Source of the DNA: Arsukibacterium ikkense | GTDB lineage: Bacteria; Pseudomonadota; Gammaproteobacteria; Enterobacterales; Alteromonadaceae | NCBI RefSeq assembly: GCF_000987775.1 | Contig: NZ_LAHO01000011.1 | Span: forward strand, 1 to 64,000 | Reading direction: 5' to 3' | DNA: 64,000 bases | In this document: positions 41,383 through 52,033 of the stretch, piece after piece | How positions within the stretch are numbered: position 1 is the first letter of the stretch | Layout: each line of letters opens with the position of its first letter | The notes under the pieces: model-generated | Seen by the model: only the letters and a program-made list of their open reading frames with translations | What the model was told of the DNA's origin: nothing | Database searches by the model: none | Program-made: the position numbers and the translations under genes

Positions 41383-42705
41383 ATGAAAACATGGTTAAAT
41401 GGGTATTTTTTATTAACACTGCTGTTATTGCTGGCTGGCTGCAGCGACCCACCGCAACTGGACGCCGTAAAAAAACAACTTGCTGCCGAGATCCCGCAAG
41501 GCTGGCAGGTGACTAAATTTAAGGTTGAAGCCAGCGAAGACGCTGGCAGCAAGGTCGAGCCGTTATGGCAATACCGGATTGCCGCCAGCATAGCCCCGCA
41601 GGAAAATCTGCACTATAGGGTTGGCAGCTTACTGGACACCGATATTCTGGAAATTGCTCAGAAGAAAAATCAACAGTTTCAATTGCATGGCATAGCTTAT
41701 TCTGCCCTGGATGGTGGGCAATGGCGCAGCCGGCTCGATTTACAAAGTGTGCCGCCGTTTCGTGCTGGTCAGCCGGCCAGCGCTTTCAGTGGGCAACATG
41801 TAGTGCAAGGCAGCTCGGGTTATAAGAAACTGTTAAAACAGGCAAAAGCGGCCTTAACCGAACAGCAAGCTAGAATTGCGGTTGATGAAGAGCAGCTGAC
41901 GAAAGGTATCGCCCGCTACAATGAGCTCAACCGGGAGTTGCAGGAAAAAACGCGTCTTTCTGCAGAACATCTGGCGACCTTGCAACAACAGTTTTCACAA
42001 CAACGTTCTGAATTACAGCAACACGTCAGTAGCCAGAGCCGGGAATTGAGCAGTCAGTTACAAGCAGAGCGGCAACAACAAACCGCCCTGTTTAAACAAG
42101 AGTATGATAAAAAAGTGGCGGAGACCGATGCTCAGCACCGGCTGGCCAGTGCCGGCTTTGCTGCAGACCGCACCCGCGCCCGCGAAAACCGCCAGATGGA
42201 ACGCAACAAACTACGAGACGCCTTTGCGGCCGATACCAGCAATGCCCGCCAAAATATGGCCCGTGCCGACTATACCGTTTATAAAGCGCAATCAGACGAA
42301 AAGCTACGTTTGGCCTATCAACAGGTAGAGAGTCAATACCAGGCGCAATTGGCCGGGATAAAAAAGCAAGAAGACCTGCACAATGCCACCCGACGCAACG
42401 CGCTGGATAGTTTGACCGCGGCGTACCGGCAGCAGGTTGCTGCACTGAATGAGCAACAAAGCAGCCTGAGCAATACCGCCCGCGCTGAACTAAACCAACA
42501 ACAGCAGGATACCCGCACTAAGCTCGACAGCGAATTGCAGCAAGCGCGTAATAGTCATCAGGCGTTATTGCAGGACAATAACCGCCAGTTATCAGAGCTT
42601 CGGGGACAACTGGACCGGCTGCAACGTCAGGTAAGTGAGGCTAAAAACAAGCATGGTCAGCAAAGCCAGTTACTGGCGCGGTTAGAGAGCAAGCCAGGCA
42701 ATTAA
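41383..42705 (+). CDS. Coiled-coil lipoprotein of unknown function
   Basis: The ATG at 41383 (GGAG upstream) gives 440 aa with a lipoprotein signal ending in LLAGC (Cys22). Residues about 25-145 are a small globular region. Residues about 150-435 form a long coiled coil rich in Gln, Glu, Lys and Ala (for example LQQQFSQQRSELQQHVSSQ). It is probably anchored in the outer membrane and extended through the periplasm. No family is recognised with confidence. The stop overlaps that of the convergent proB gene by 4 nt. Confidence 0.7.
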   Translation: MKTWLNGYFLLTLLLLLAGCSDPPQLDAVKKQLAAEIPQGWQVTKFKVEASEDAGSKVEPLWQYRIAASIAPQENLHYRVGSLLDTDILEIAQKKNQQFQLHGIAYSALDGGQWRSRLDLQSVPPFRAGQPASAFSGQHVVQGSSGYKKLLKQAKAALTEQQARIAVDEEQLTKGIARYNELNRELQEKTRLSAEHLATLQQQFSQQRSELQQHVSSQSRELSSQLQAERQQQTALFKQEYDKKVAETDAQHRLASAGFAADRTRARENRQMERNKLRDAFAADTSNARQNMARADYTVYKAQSDEKLRLAYQQVESQYQAQLAGIKKQEDLHNATRRNALDSLTAAYRQQVAALNEQQSSLSNTARAELNQQQQDTRTKLDSELQQARNSHQALLQDNNRQLSELRGQLDRLQRQVSEAKNKHGQQSQLLARLESKPGN

Positions 42706-43808
42706 TTTAACAGCACCAAATCGTTGCGGTGGATCACTTCTTCACTTGGGCAATAACCCAGCACCGCAGCGATATGGCTGCTGTGCAGCCCTTTAATTTT
42801 GCTTAGCTCCTGCGCGCTGTACTGGCTGATACCTTTGGCTAGCGGTTGCTGTGCATGATCAACAATCATGATAGCATCGCCTTTATCAAAATGGCCACTG
42901 CTGCTGACGATACCACTGGCCAGCAACGATGCGCCTTTGCCTTGCAAGGCGGCACTGGCACCGGCATCCACCGTAATCACGCCGCATTGCTTTAGGGTAT
43001 TCAGGATCCAGTGTTTTTTAGCGCTCAGCCGGTCTTGCTGCCGGCTGAAGTGGGTACCAGCCGTGCCACCAGTCAGTAGCCGCTCAAAACTGGTCGCATC
43101 CTGACCATTAATAATCAGGGTATCAATACCAGCTTTGGTGGCTTTTTCTGCCGCCTGAATTTTGGTCAGCATGCCGCCCGTGCCAATAGCATGATGGCTG
43201 CCGCCTGCCATCGCATAAATAGCGCTGGTTACCTGTGCTACTTCAGCAATATGCTGCGCCCCGGGGTCTAATCTGGGGTTGGCCGTGTACAAGCCGTCAA
43301 TGTCCGAGCAGATCAGCAGCACATCAGCATCAACGACTATCGCTACCAGCGCCGCTAAGTTGTCGTTGTCACCCAGTTTTAATTCTGCCGTTGCCACCGA
43401 GTCATTTTCATTAACGATGGGCAGCACATGATTGGCCAGCAAGGTACGCAGAGTGTTATCAATATTCAGGTAGCGGCGGCGGTCTTGCAGATCGGCATGG
43501 GTCAGTAAGATCTGAGCACAGTCAAAATCGAACAGCTGGCTCCAGCTGGCCATCATCCGGCTTTGCCCGACCGCCGCCATAGCTTGTTTTATATTAATAG
43601 GCAGCGGCTGTTGTTTGGCCAGAATGGCATTGCGCCCCGCAGCAACGCTGCCGGATGACACCAGCACCACTTCTTTGCCTGCCAGCCGGCACTCGGCAAT
43701 AAAGCGGGCAATGGTAAGTAAATAGCGGGTAGAGCAGCCCTGAGCAGAAGGCGCAATCAGGGCACTACCTACTTTAATAACGATCCGACGCCAGGAAGAA
43801 AAAGCCAT
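42702..43808 (-). CDS. proB: Glutamate 5-kinase
   Basis: The 368-aa enzyme phosphorylates glutamate in the first step of proline synthesis (E. coli ProB is 367 aa). The amino-acid-kinase domain (about 1-260) shows IVIKVGSALIAP, VVLVSSGSVAAGR, NENDSVATAELKLGDND and GTGGMLTKIQAA. A C-terminal PUA domain (about 280-368) is present. The ATG at 43808 has GGAG 7 nt upstream and is preferred to one 15 nt earlier. proA is not adjacent; in many relatives the two genes form an operon, so proA must be elsewhere. Confidence 0.95.
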   Translation of the reverse strand: MAFSSWRRIVIKVGSALIAPSAQGCSTRYLLTIARFIAECRLAGKEVVLVSSGSVAAGRNAILAKQQPLPINIKQAMAAVGQSRMMASWSQLFDFDCAQILLTHADLQDRRRYLNIDNTLRTLLANHVLPIVNENDSVATAELKLGDNDNLAALVAIVVDADVLLICSDIDGLYTANPRLDPGAQHIAEVAQVTSAIYAMAGGSHHAIGTGGMLTKIQAAEKATKAGIDTLIINGQDATSFERLLTGGTAGTHFSRQQDRLSAKKHWILNTLKQCGVITVDAGASAALQGKGASLLASGIVSSSGHFDKGDAIMIVDHAQQPLAKGISQYSAQELSKIKGLHSSHIAAVLGYCPSEEVIHRNDLVLLN

Positions 43809-43864
43809 AACACACTCCCGCACAATAATGGCAGCAGCTTAAAGTTCAGGCGTCTATATGTCTA

Positions 43865-44383
43865 TTAATTTTTTGCGCTAACGATCGCCACATCGCATTC
43901 ACCGGCAGTCAGGTGGGTAAAGTTACCATAGGCAGCAATAACCAGCTCCTGCTCAGTGTAACGACGCACATGCCAGCTGACCTGACCGCTACCAAAGGCA
44001 GGGTGATCAATCACAAAGTTACCCATGCGCTGGCGAATATTGTAGTTAAAAATATCCTGACGCTGGCCTTGCTGGATATGTTGGGTCATTTGATGCTCAG
44101 CAAAAACCCAGGTTTTGCTCAGCGACTCGTCCCGATACACGGTGCCATCCAACACTTTAGAGGTACCCAGCTCACACCAGCTGCCACTAAGGATAGCTGT
44201 AGGTTCCTTCACTGCCTGCTCACCAAACAACATATCAATCCGCGCCTCAGTACCTGAGACACAAGGCGAGCCCTGAAAAACCACATTGCCATCTTCTGCC
44301 GTGCATTTAAACACGGCAGCACTCGCTGCCTGACTCAGCCCTAAAAAAAATAACAAACAAAAACAACGAATTATAATTATCAT
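43865..44383 (-). CDS. DUF4124-domain exported protein
   Basis: The 172-aa product has a signal peptide (ending AASA|AVFKC). The N-terminal DUF4124-like segment has the usual VFKCTAEDGNVVFQGSPC pattern, with paired Cys. The remaining about 110 aa (with TWVFAEHQMTQHIQQG and a late Cys) are not assigned and probably form a small beta-rich domain. AGGACA lies 6 nt before ATG. DUF4124 proteins are common periplasmic proteins in gammaproteobacteria with unknown function. It is upstream of proB on the same strand with a 56-nt gap. Confidence 0.7.
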   Translation of the reverse strand: MIIIIRCFCLLFFLGLSQAASAAVFKCTAEDGNVVFQGSPCVSGTEARIDMLFGEQAVKEPTAILSGSWCELGTSKVLDGTVYRDESLSKTWVFAEHQMTQHIQQGQRQDIFNYNIRQRMGNFVIDHPAFGSGQVSWHVRRYTEQELVIAAYGNFTHLTAGECDVAIVSAKN

Positions 44384-44593
44384 TACAGTATGTCCTGATT
44401 GTTCTGCACTACGGGCTACGTTTTATCGCACCCAAAACCCGCTTACCTTACCCAAAAATGCAGCGAAAGGGAATTCTATTTACATTGCATCTACATGAAT
44501 TAGGCTGGCCTGGCACAATTAAGCATTTAATTAAGTTCAGCGCCAATTCAGAGAACAGTGCTAAGCTGTGGCTATAATTAAAAGGAGTCCGTT

Positions 44594-45226
44594 ATGAAGT
44601 TAGCCTCTATTGTTGTTACCACCCTTGCTGCCAGCCTGATTTTAGCCGGCTGTGCTGACCAATCTAATGCCACCAAGGGCGCCGCTATAGGTGCAGTTGC
44701 AGGCGCCATTGCCGGTAAGGCAACCGGTAACCATAAAGATAAAAGGCTGGTAATTGGCGCAGCAGTGGGTGCGTTAGCCGGCGCCGCTGTCGGTAGTTAT
44801 ATGGATAACCAGGAAAAAGCGCTGCGTGAAGAGCTCAGTGGCTCTGGCGTCAGAGTAATACGTGATGGTGATATTTTAAAACTGGATATTCCGGCGCAGC
44901 TGACATTTGATATTAACCGCTCAGATATTAAGCCTAACCTGTATCCGGTGTTTAACGACATTGCTAAAGTATTGCGTGACTATGAAAAAACCATGCTGGT
45001 GATTGCTGGCCATACTGATGATACCGGCCCGTATCAATACAATATGAACCTGTCACTGGCCCGGGCTGATGCTGTTAAAAATTACTTAATGGCGCAAAAC
45101 GTGCAATCTATCAGGTTAGAAACTCAGGGTTATGGCCCTAATTACCCTGCTGTTGCCAATACCTCTGAAGCTAACCGCGCCCAAAACCGCCGGGTAGAAA
45201 TTCATATTGAGCCTATTGTTCAATAA
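44594..45226 (+). CDS. yiaD: OmpA-family lipoprotein, YiaD-like
   Basis: The 210-aa protein has a lipobox ending in ILAGC (Cys20). Two glycine-zipper stretches (about 28-45 and 54-71, GAAIGAVAGAIAG and GAAVGALAGAAVG) follow. The C-terminal OmpA domain (about 95-205) carries the peptidoglycan-binding NxxLSxxRAxxVxxYL pattern (NMNLSLARADAVKNYL) and NRRVEIHI. E. coli YiaD is 219 aa. It tethers the outer membrane to peptidoglycan and is linked to BAM-complex suppression in E. coli. AAAAGGAG precedes ATG; a strong terminator follows. Confidence 0.9.
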   Translation: MKLASIVVTTLAASLILAGCADQSNATKGAAIGAVAGAIAGKATGNHKDKRLVIGAAVGALAGAAVGSYMDNQEKALREELSGSGVRVIRDGDILKLDIPAQLTFDINRSDIKPNLYPVFNDIAKVLRDYEKTMLVIAGHTDDTGPYQYNMNLSLARADAVKNYLMAQNVQSIRLETQGYGPNYPAVANTSEANRAQNRRVEIHIEPIVQ

Positions 45227-45248
45227 CTGTTTACACTAGTCATCATAC

Positions 45249-45275
45249 CAAAAGGAGCCTCAGGCTCCTTTTTTT
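45249..45275 (+). terminator. Rho-independent terminator after the YiaD-like gene
   Basis: AAAAGGAGCC and GGCTCCTTTT form a 10-bp stem with loop TCA, followed by a T-run. Confidence 0.9.
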
Positions 45276-45486
45276 ACGTCAAAAAAACATTACACCACCA
45301 ACTTAACCTCTACCCCATTATTTTTACAAAATACAAGTTGTTAGCTATGCTGATGCTGTTTGTCTGTTTTATGACAACAAACTCCAACAAAGCGTGCGCT
45401 AAACCCGCTGGTTGCCGGGCTTAAAAGCTGTAGCCGGCTAAGCAACACCCAGCATGTTTAAAACAATTACAATAAGGAACAGCTTT

Positions 45487-48351
45487 ATGCGAACAACTTA
45501 TACAAAGTTAAGTTTAGCTATTACCAGTACCCTGCTATTTAATGCACCACAAGTGCTGGCACAACAAGCCGAGACGGCCAATGTAGAGCGGATCGAAGTA
45601 ACCGGTAGCCGGATAAAACAAACCGAGCTGGAAGGCAAGAGCCCGGTGCAAATCCTGGATCGGGATTTTATTGACCGCTCAGGCTTATCTTCAATCGGCG
45701 ATATTATTCAGAATATAACCGCTTCAGGTTCTGCCCTGAATACCAAATTTAATTCCAGTGGTAACTTTGGCTTCCCTCCAGATGGCGGCGGCGTAGGCGC
45801 CGGCGCCACGACTGTTGACTTGCGTCATTTGGGTGCCAAACGGGTATTGGTACTGGTAGACGGTATCCGCTGGGTAAACGAAAGTTCAGCATCAGGTGTC
45901 GGTGGGGTAGTCGACTTAAACACCATTCCGCTGGCGATTGTTGAACGCATTGAAGTACTGGAAGATGGCGCATCTTCCATCTACGGCTCGGATGCCATTG
46001 CCGGGGTCGTTAACATTATCACCCGCAAAACCGACGACAAAGCCCGCTTTACCAGCCGGGTTGGCCAGTTTACCAAAGGTGATGGCAAAAACATGGACTT
46101 CGAGCTGAGTTTTGGCGGCAGTAACGACAAACATAGTTATTTTATTGCGGCCAGCTACAACGAGCAGGAAGAAGTTAACGCCAGTGATCGTAGTCGCTCC
46201 AGCGTGCCTGTACCGGGCACAGGTGTCGCGTTGGGTAGCTCTGCCATTCCTGCCGGACGTTTTCTGTTTACTGACCCGAACACCGGCGCTAATCTTGATT
46301 TAGTGCCAAATGCCGGCATTAGCAATCCACAGTATGACCCAGCTCTGGGAGCCAGCTGTAACCGCACCGATGATTTCCATTGCTTTACCAATGACGACCG
46401 CTTTAATTTTGCTACCTATAATCTGCTGCAAACCCCGAATAAGCGTATGTCGCTGTATACCCAGCAAACCTATCAGTTAGCTGACGATACCAGCTGGTAT
46501 TTGCGAGCACTGTATAATCAACGTAACAGTGTCAACCAGGCTGCACCAGAGCCGTTTTTTATCGGCACAGCCGCACCCACCAACTTCTGGGCAGATAACA
46601 TCACTATTGCTGCAGATAACCCATACAACCCTTTTGGTTTTGATTTAATCAGTACCGGTCCGGGTGCCAATCTGGCCCTGGCGGGTCGCCGGCCATTGGA
46701 GGGTGGGCCGCGACGCTTTGAACAAAAAGTTGATACTTTTTACATTGCTACCGGCATGGAAGGTCAGTTTACTGCAAGTGGTCAGCCAATTTACTGGGAC
46801 ATTAACGCGGCATACAGCACCAACCGCGCCCGTCAGGATAACTACGGCAGTTATAACGCCCGCCGTTTGTCAACAGCATTGGGCCCCTTAGCAACTTGTC
46901 AGGCCGATCCAAACTGTGTACCACTGGATATCTTTGGTGAAGGTAGCATTACCGCGGCCATGCTGAACTACATTCAACCGATAGTACGCGATAGCAGTGA
47001 AAATAAACTTAGCCTGTATTCGGTCAATCTGACCGGTGATATTATTGAACTGCCAGCCGGCCCGCTCAGTTTTGCCAGTGGCTGGGAGTTCCGCAAGTAT
47101 ACCGGCGAGTATAACCCTGACGGTTTAACAGTTTCCGGCGAGTACAATGGCGTGGTATCACTACCAACCTCAGGCTCACTGGATGTCAATGAACTGTATC
47201 TGGAGCTGAGTGTTCCGCTGCTCAGAGATGCCGCCTTAGCCGAGCAACTGGATTTAAGTCTGGCCACCCGCTACTCTGATTACTCCACCTTTGGCTCTGA
47301 AACCACCAGTAAAGTGGGCATTCGCTGGTTGTTATCCGATGAAATGTTACTACGCGGCAGCTGGTCTGAAGGTTTCCGCGCACCCAACATTGGTGAGCTA
47401 TTTGGCTCTGCCAGTGGCTTTGATGCCGTCATAGCAGACCCATGCTCTAACCCCGCCAATAATACTATTACAGCCAACTGTTCTACCCTGGGTGTGCCTG
47501 TCGGGTATCAGCAGCCAAATCCGCAAATTGGGGTTATTACTGGTGGTAATCGGAATCTGGAACCGGAAACCTCGACCAGTTATAACCTGGGTGCGGTATA
47601 TAGCCCGCAATTTGCCGCGCAGCAAAGCTGGTCAGAACGGCTGGATATCGGTGTCTCCTGGTATCAGCATGAGCTGAAAGGTGCTATTCAGGCGCTTGAT
47701 GCGCAAACCCAACTCAACTTATGCGTACAAACGCTGAGCAACACATTCTGTAATGGCATCAGCCGCAATAACCTTGGCGCCATTAACAGTTTTAATAATG
47801 TATTGACCAATATCGGCCAAATTGAAACTTCAGGTTTTGATTTTGATATTAACTGGCTGTTACCGGCAGCAGAGCATGGTCAGTTTAGTGTTAACTGGCG
47901 CACAACTTATGTCGAAGACTATAAGGTACTGGATGCCAATGGCGTGCGCCAACCGAAAACCGTCGGCATTGAAGTGAACAATAGCGGTATACCAGAGTGG
48001 AGCAGCAATCTGGCAGCGAACTATAACTTTGAAGCCTGGCGGGTAAGTTGGACCATGCGCTACACCAGCGAACTGATAGAAGAATGTGGCGGTGCCGCCA
48101 GCTTTGCTATCTGCGGCAACACCCCTCTGGTCGGCTCAAACAAACTCGGCAGCACAACCTTTCATGATGTGCAGCTAAGCTGGACTACTGACGCCATGTT
48201 CTCAGGTTTGCAACTTAGCCTGGGCATCAACAATGTGTTTGGCAAAGAGCCACCGGTGTGTTTGTCATGCTCACTGAATGGCTATGATCCCTCTACTTAT
48301 GATATGCCTGGCAGTCGCTTCTGGTATCTGCGGGCCTCTATTACGCTATAA
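45487..48351 (+). CDS. TonB-dependent receptor, substrate unknown
   Basis: The ATG at 45487 (AAGGAA upstream) gives 954 aa with a signal peptide cleaved at VLA|QQ (residue 25). The plug domain shows [78 protein letters not shown]. This is the classical iron/peptide-type plug rather than the Xanth-Caul type of the other two receptors. The barrel has several Cys pairs in extracellular loops (for example [10 protein letters not shown]) and ends in a hydrophobic strand, LRASITL. No transport or biosynthetic partner is adjacent, so substrate is open (peptide, cofactor or siderophore are possible). An earlier in-frame ATG at 45454 gives a poorer signal peptide. Confidence 0.88.
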   Translation: MRTTYTKLSLAITSTLLFNAPQVLAQQAETANVERIEVTGSRIKQTELEGKSPVQILDRDFIDRSGLSSIGDIIQNITASGSALNTKFNSSGNFGFPPDGGGVGAGATTVDLRHLGAKRVLVLVDGIRWVNESSASGVGGVVDLNTIPLAIVERIEVLEDGASSIYGSDAIAGVVNIITRKTDDKARFTSRVGQFTKGDGKNMDFELSFGGSNDKHSYFIAASYNEQEEVNASDRSRSSVPVPGTGVALGSSAIPAGRFLFTDPNTGANLDLVPNAGISNPQYDPALGASCNRTDDFHCFTNDDRFNFATYNLLQTPNKRMSLYTQQTYQLADDTSWYLRALYNQRNSVNQAAPEPFFIGTAAPTNFWADNITIAADNPYNPFGFDLISTGPGANLALAGRRPLEGGPRRFEQKVDTFYIATGMEGQFTASGQPIYWDINAAYSTNRARQDNYGSYNARRLSTALGPLATCQADPNCVPLDIFGEGSITAAMLNYIQPIVRDSSENKLSLYSVNLTGDIIELPAGPLSFASGWEFRKYTGEYNPDGLTVSGEYNGVVSLPTSGSLDVNELYLELSVPLLRDAALAEQLDLSLATRYSDYSTFGSETTSKVGIRWLLSDEMLLRGSWSEGFRAPNIGELFGSASGFDAVIADPCSNPANNTITANCSTLGVPVGYQQPNPQIGVITGGNRNLEPETSTSYNLGAVYSPQFAAQQSWSERLDIGVSWYQHELKGAIQALDAQTQLNLCVQTLSNTFCNGISRNNLGAINSFNNVLTNIGQIETSGFDFDINWLLPAAEHGQFSVNWRTTYVEDYKVLDANGVRQPKTVGIEVNNSGIPEWSSNLAANYNFEAWRVSWTMRYTSELIEECGGAASFAICGNTPLVGSNKLGSTTFHDVQLSWTTDAMFSGLQLSLGINNVFGKEPPVCLSCSLNGYDPSTYDMPGSRFWYLRASITL

Positions 48352-48360
48352 AAATACACT

Positions 48361-48382
48361 GGCGGAGCTTGCTCCGCCTTTT
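48361..48382 (+). terminator. Terminator after the third TonB receptor gene
   Basis: GGCGGAGC and GCTCCGCC form an 8-bp GC-rich stem with a 2-nt apex, followed by TTTT. Confidence 0.75.
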
Positions 48383-48417
48383 GCTACAGCCGTTACGACC
48401 AGCGGCCGTCAAAAAGC

Positions 48418-48448
48418 AAAAAGCCCGCGCTACTGCGCGGGCTTTTTT
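48418..48448. terminator. Bidirectional terminator
   Basis: AAAAAGCCCGCGC and GCGCGGGCTTTTT form a 13-bp stem with loop TACT. It serves the convergent DUF4124 gene (minus) and backs up the preceding terminator. Confidence 0.9.
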
Positions 48449-48461
48449 AACGTTACAATAA

Positions 48462-48914
48462 TTAATTAGAGGTTTGAGCGTATTGCCGCTCCAGGGTAAC
48501 TACCTGCGCCTGCAAACCGCGTAACGTCGCGCGCTCGGTGCTAATCCGTTCGGCATAACGTTGTTCAGTTCGCTCAATTTTCTGCGCAATGGCCGTAAGC
48601 TCTTCTGCCCGCGGGAAGCTGCGCCGCAGTTTATATTGCTCAGATTTAAGCTCGTCCACTGCCTGCGTTCTTTCCTGTTCCAGTTTGGCTATCTGAAACT
48701 CAACAAAACGGCTTCGGCGCTTAACGGCATCGACCTGCTGCCGGAACTCACCTGGCGTACCAGACAAAGCCGTTCCTACCGGACGCATATCTAATGCTTC
48801 AGCATTATCAGCACAAGGGAACTGGCTAAACTCGACTACGCCGTTCGTGTCACATTTATACACCGTCGCCTGCGCTGAAAAAGCCCCAAAAAACAATAAC
48901 GACAAGTATCTCAT
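48462..48914 (-). CDS. DUF4124-domain protein with coiled coil
   Basis: The 150-aa product has a short signal peptide (MRYLSLLFFGAFSAQA). The DUF4124 segment is YKCDTNGVVEFSQFPC (about 18-34). A charged coiled coil (about 60-148, LEQERTQAVDELKSEQYKL) follows. It is distinct from the DUF4124 protein at 43865 in its C-terminal half. AAGGTGA precedes ATG. It is probably periplasmic; function is unknown. Confidence 0.75.
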   Translation of the reverse strand: MRYLSLLFFGAFSAQATVYKCDTNGVVEFSQFPCADNAEALDMRPVGTALSGTPGEFRQQVDAVKRRSRFVEFQIAKLEQERTQAVDELKSEQYKLRRSFPRAEELTAIAQKIERTEQRYAERISTERATLRGLQAQVVTLERQYAQTSN

Positions 48915-49037
48915 ATTACTTCACCTTTGTTATGAGCAATAAATGTACAAAAGCCTTGCCAATTAAGCAAGTGATGTTTGTTATTTATTTTCGGCGTTCA
49001 ACTGGCGCAAAGCTGCTTTGTCTACTTCAGCCACGGT

Positions 49038-49901
49038 TTAACTGGCTTCCAGTGCTTTGCGCATAAAATTGGGTAACGCACTGGCCGCTTTATGAATGTC
49101 TACATTGTAATACTCGGTAGCAAAAGGTGCTTGCTGGGCATCGGCTTCACGAAAGCCATTAAACGCCGCACCTTTGCGCGCCAGAGTGCAAGTCCACCAA
49201 CCTGACGGATACACCATCTGCGGGAAGTTCAACGTTTGCAACGCCGCAAAGCCAGCATCGCTCATGGCCTGGCGCATGGCCGATAGCAGTGGCATATGAA
49301 TTAACGGCGACTCACTTTGCTGCACTAAAATGCCACCAGCGCGCAACGCTTGCAGGCAACTGGCATAAAAGGCGCGGTTAAATAAGCCTTCACCTGGGCC
49401 AATGGGGTCGGTGGAATCGACAATAATCACGTCAACTGATTCAGTAGGTGCTTCGCGCATAAACTTAATACCATCAGCAAATTGCAGCGTTGCCCGCGGG
49501 TCGTTGTTGGAGGCGCACAGTTCCGGAAAGTATTTTTCTGCCATCCGGGTAACCTGTTCGTCAATATCAATCTGGGTGACGGTTTCAACCCCGGGGTGCT
49601 TTAATACTTCACGCAGGGTGCCGCAATCGCCGCCACCAATAATGACTACGTTTTTCGGATTAGGATGGGTAAATAACACCGGATGGCTCAGCATTTCGTG
49701 GTACAAAAAGTTATCGCGGCTACTGAGCATAATCACGTCATCAATTACCATTAAATTACCGAAATGACTGGTTTCGTACATCGCAATTTTCTGAAACGGC
49801 GACTGAACTTCGTCCAGTTTTCTGGTAATGGCCAGGCCAAAGACGCTGCCGCTGTCGGCAAACACTTCGGTTAACCACTTTTTGTCATCAAATACTGACA
49901 T
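49038..49901 (-). CDS. speE: Spermidine synthase (polyamine aminopropyltransferase)
   Basis: The 287-aa enzyme transfers aminopropyl from decarboxylated S-adenosylmethionine to putrescine. The start at 49901 has AAGAGGAA upstream and gives the usual length. Marks are MVIDDVIMLSSRDNFLYHEMLSHPVL, VVIIGGGDCGTLREVLKH (AdoMet-type glycine loop), DVIIVDSTDPIGPGEGLF and YPSGWWTCTLA. It is divergent from speA across a 135-nt spacer, so arginine to agmatine to putrescine to spermidine steps are partly paired here. speB (agmatinase) and speD are not in the window. Confidence 0.95.
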   Translation of the reverse strand: MSVFDDKKWLTEVFADSGSVFGLAITRKLDEVQSPFQKIAMYETSHFGNLMVIDDVIMLSSRDNFLYHEMLSHPVLFTHPNPKNVVIIGGGDCGTLREVLKHPGVETVTQIDIDEQVTRMAEKYFPELCASNNDPRATLQFADGIKFMREAPTESVDVIIVDSTDPIGPGEGLFNRAFYASCLQALRAGGILVQQSESPLIHMPLLSAMRQAMSDAGFAALQTLNFPQMVYPSGWWTCTLARKGAAFNGFREADAQQAPFATEYYNVDIHKAASALPNFMRKALEAS

Positions 49902-50036
49902 CTTTATTCCTCTTAAACGTATAGGTCGCATATTTTGCCTGTATGGGCGGCAACAAACAAATTTTTATCGTTTTTTGCTGCAGCTGAGCGGCATAGGCTT
50001 TACACTATCTGACAGAGAAATTTTTAAGGAATCGTA

Positions 50037-51923
50037 ATGGCTGATTGGGGTATTGAAAAAGCACGTTCAATTTATAACGTGGCTGTGTGGAGTGAAGGCT
50101 ATTTTGATGTGAACCAGGATGGCAACTTAATTGCGTATCCGGATCAGGATCACAGTAAAGCCGGCATCAGCTTCCCGGAGTTGACCAACCGCTTTAAAGA
50201 AGAAGGCCTGACTCTACCGGTACTGGTGCGCTTTACTGATATTCTGCAGCACCGGGTTGATACCCTGATTAAGTCATTTAGAAATGCGAAAGCCGAAAAA
50301 GACTACCAGGGTCAGTATACCGCCGTTTACCCGATTAAGGTGAACCAACAGTTTTCAGTGGTAAAACGGTTAATCAGCCACGAAAGCGGCAAAGTAGGTC
50401 TGGAAGCTGGTAGTAAGCCAGAGCTGATGGCCATTTTGGGCGTGACCGAAAAGCCGCTGCAAATTGTTTGTAACGGCTATAAAGACAGCGAGTTTTTGCG
50501 CCTTGCTACCATTGGCCAGATGATGGGCCACACCGTGTATGTGGTGGTGGAAAAGCTGTCTGAGTTAAAAACCCTGCTGCGGGAAATTGATAACTTAGGC
50601 GCGGCACCACGCATTGGTATTCGCATTCGCTTAAACTCGGTTGGTAAAGGCAAGTGGCAAAATACCGGCGGCGAAAAAGGTAAGTTTGGCCTGACCGCTA
50701 CCCAGGTGCTACAGGCCATAGATGTACTGCGCGCCGCTGGCAAACTGGATTTGCTGCAACTGGTGCATTTTCATATCGGATCGCAAATTGCCAATATCCG
50801 CGATATTCACAATGCCATTCGCGAATGTGCCCGCCACTATGCAGAACTGCGTACCTTGGGTGTGCCTATTACCACTGTTGATGTGGGTGGCGGTTTAGGG
50901 GTCGACTACGAAGGCTCGAAGTCGCGCTCGGCCTGCTCCATGAACTACACCATGATGGAATATGCCCGCAATGTCGTTAACGGCTTAAAAGAAGTGTGCG
51001 ACGAGTACGACCTGCCGCACCCAAATATTATTACCGAGTCGGGCCGGGCGATGACGGCTCACCACGCAGTGCTGGTAACCGACGCCATTGATATTGAGCG
51101 GGCGCCAGGCCTGGTGAATTTACCTGAGCCAAGCGATGATGCCCCCACCGTTATTTTAGGTTTATGGGAAGCCTATCAGAACGTTACCCCGCGCTCAGCG
51201 GTAGAGGCGTATCATGATGCCATTCACTACTTTACCGATGCCCATGCCCAGTATGTGCATGGTTTGCTCACCTTGCAGGACTGGTCGCTGCTGGAACAAA
51301 TTTACTTTGCTACCATTAACAAAGTGCGGGCCAACCTGGATTTATCAGCGCGCTCGCACCGGGCAATTCACGATGAGCTGAATGAAAAACTGGCCGACAA
51401 ATTATTTGTTAACTTTTCCTTATTTCAGTCGATGCCGGATGCCTGGGGTATCGACCAGCTGTTTCCGGTAATGCCACTGGAACGGATGAACGAATCACTG
51501 GAACATCGGGCTATTATTCAGGATATTACCTGCGATTCGGACGGCCAGTTAAAAAGTTATGCCGATGGCAATGGTATTGAATCAAGCTTGCCGCTACCCT
51601 TTTACAAAGAAGACGAGCAGTACCTGCTGGGCATGTTTATGGTTGGCGCCTATCAGGAAATTTTGGGTGACTTACATAACCTGTTCGGCGACACCGATTC
51701 AGTACACGTTGAACTAACCGATGATGGCGGTTACAAGCTCACTAACATCATTAAAGGTGATACCGTCGCCGACGTACTGCGCTACGTGCAGTTTGACGCG
51801 ACAAAGCTGTTAATGTCATACAGTAAACAACTGGCGAAACTGGATATGAGTAGCGAGCAGAAAGATGCCCTGCTGGATGAACTGAAATCTGGTGTTTATG
51901 GTTATACCTATTTCGAAGATTAA
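50037..51923 (+). CDS. speA: Biosynthetic arginine decarboxylase
   Basis: The 628-aa PLP enzyme converts arginine to agmatine (E. coli SpeA is 658 aa). The PLP lysine is Lys101 in AVYPIKVNQQ. The fold-III barrel includes GLEAGSKPELMA, HFHIGSQI, DVGGGLGVDYEGS and ITESGRAMTAHH. The C-terminal beta domain carries DITCDSDGQL with the substrate-site Cys. AAGGAATC precedes ATG. Divergent speE suggests joint regulation. A strong terminator follows. Confidence 0.96.
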   Translation: MADWGIEKARSIYNVAVWSEGYFDVNQDGNLIAYPDQDHSKAGISFPELTNRFKEEGLTLPVLVRFTDILQHRVDTLIKSFRNAKAEKDYQGQYTAVYPIKVNQQFSVVKRLISHESGKVGLEAGSKPELMAILGVTEKPLQIVCNGYKDSEFLRLATIGQMMGHTVYVVVEKLSELKTLLREIDNLGAAPRIGIRIRLNSVGKGKWQNTGGEKGKFGLTATQVLQAIDVLRAAGKLDLLQLVHFHIGSQIANIRDIHNAIRECARHYAELRTLGVPITTVDVGGGLGVDYEGSKSRSACSMNYTMMEYARNVVNGLKEVCDEYDLPHPNIITESGRAMTAHHAVLVTDAIDIERAPGLVNLPEPSDDAPTVILGLWEAYQNVTPRSAVEAYHDAIHYFTDAHAQYVHGLLTLQDWSLLEQIYFATINKVRANLDLSARSHRAIHDELNEKLADKLFVNFSLFQSMPDAWGIDQLFPVMPLERMNESLEHRAIIQDITCDSDGQLKSYADGNGIESSLPLPFYKEDEQYLLGMFMVGAYQEILGDLHNLFGDTDSVHVELTDDGGYKLTNIIKGDTVADVLRYVQFDATKLLMSYSKQLAKLDMSSEQKDALLDELKSGVYGYTYFED

Positions 51924-51943
51924 GCTAGAATAGCCACTGATCG

Positions 51944-51984
51944 GACAAGTGCAGAGCAGCCAATGGCTGCTCTGCTTGTCTTAA
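51944..51984 (+). terminator. Terminator after speA
   Basis: GACAAG-TGCAGAGCAGCC pairs with GGCTGCTCTGC-TTGTC (one bulged base) around a 3-nt loop, followed by TTAAGCTTA. Confidence 0.75.
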
Positions 51985-52033
51985 GCTTATTTCCTGTTGC
52001 CAACCCCGGCAGCACTAAATAATCAGGTGCGTT

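Noticed and set aside
48361..48448. CRISPR-like array of short palindromes after the third receptor
   Set aside because: There are only two different hairpins, both ordinary terminators with T-runs.
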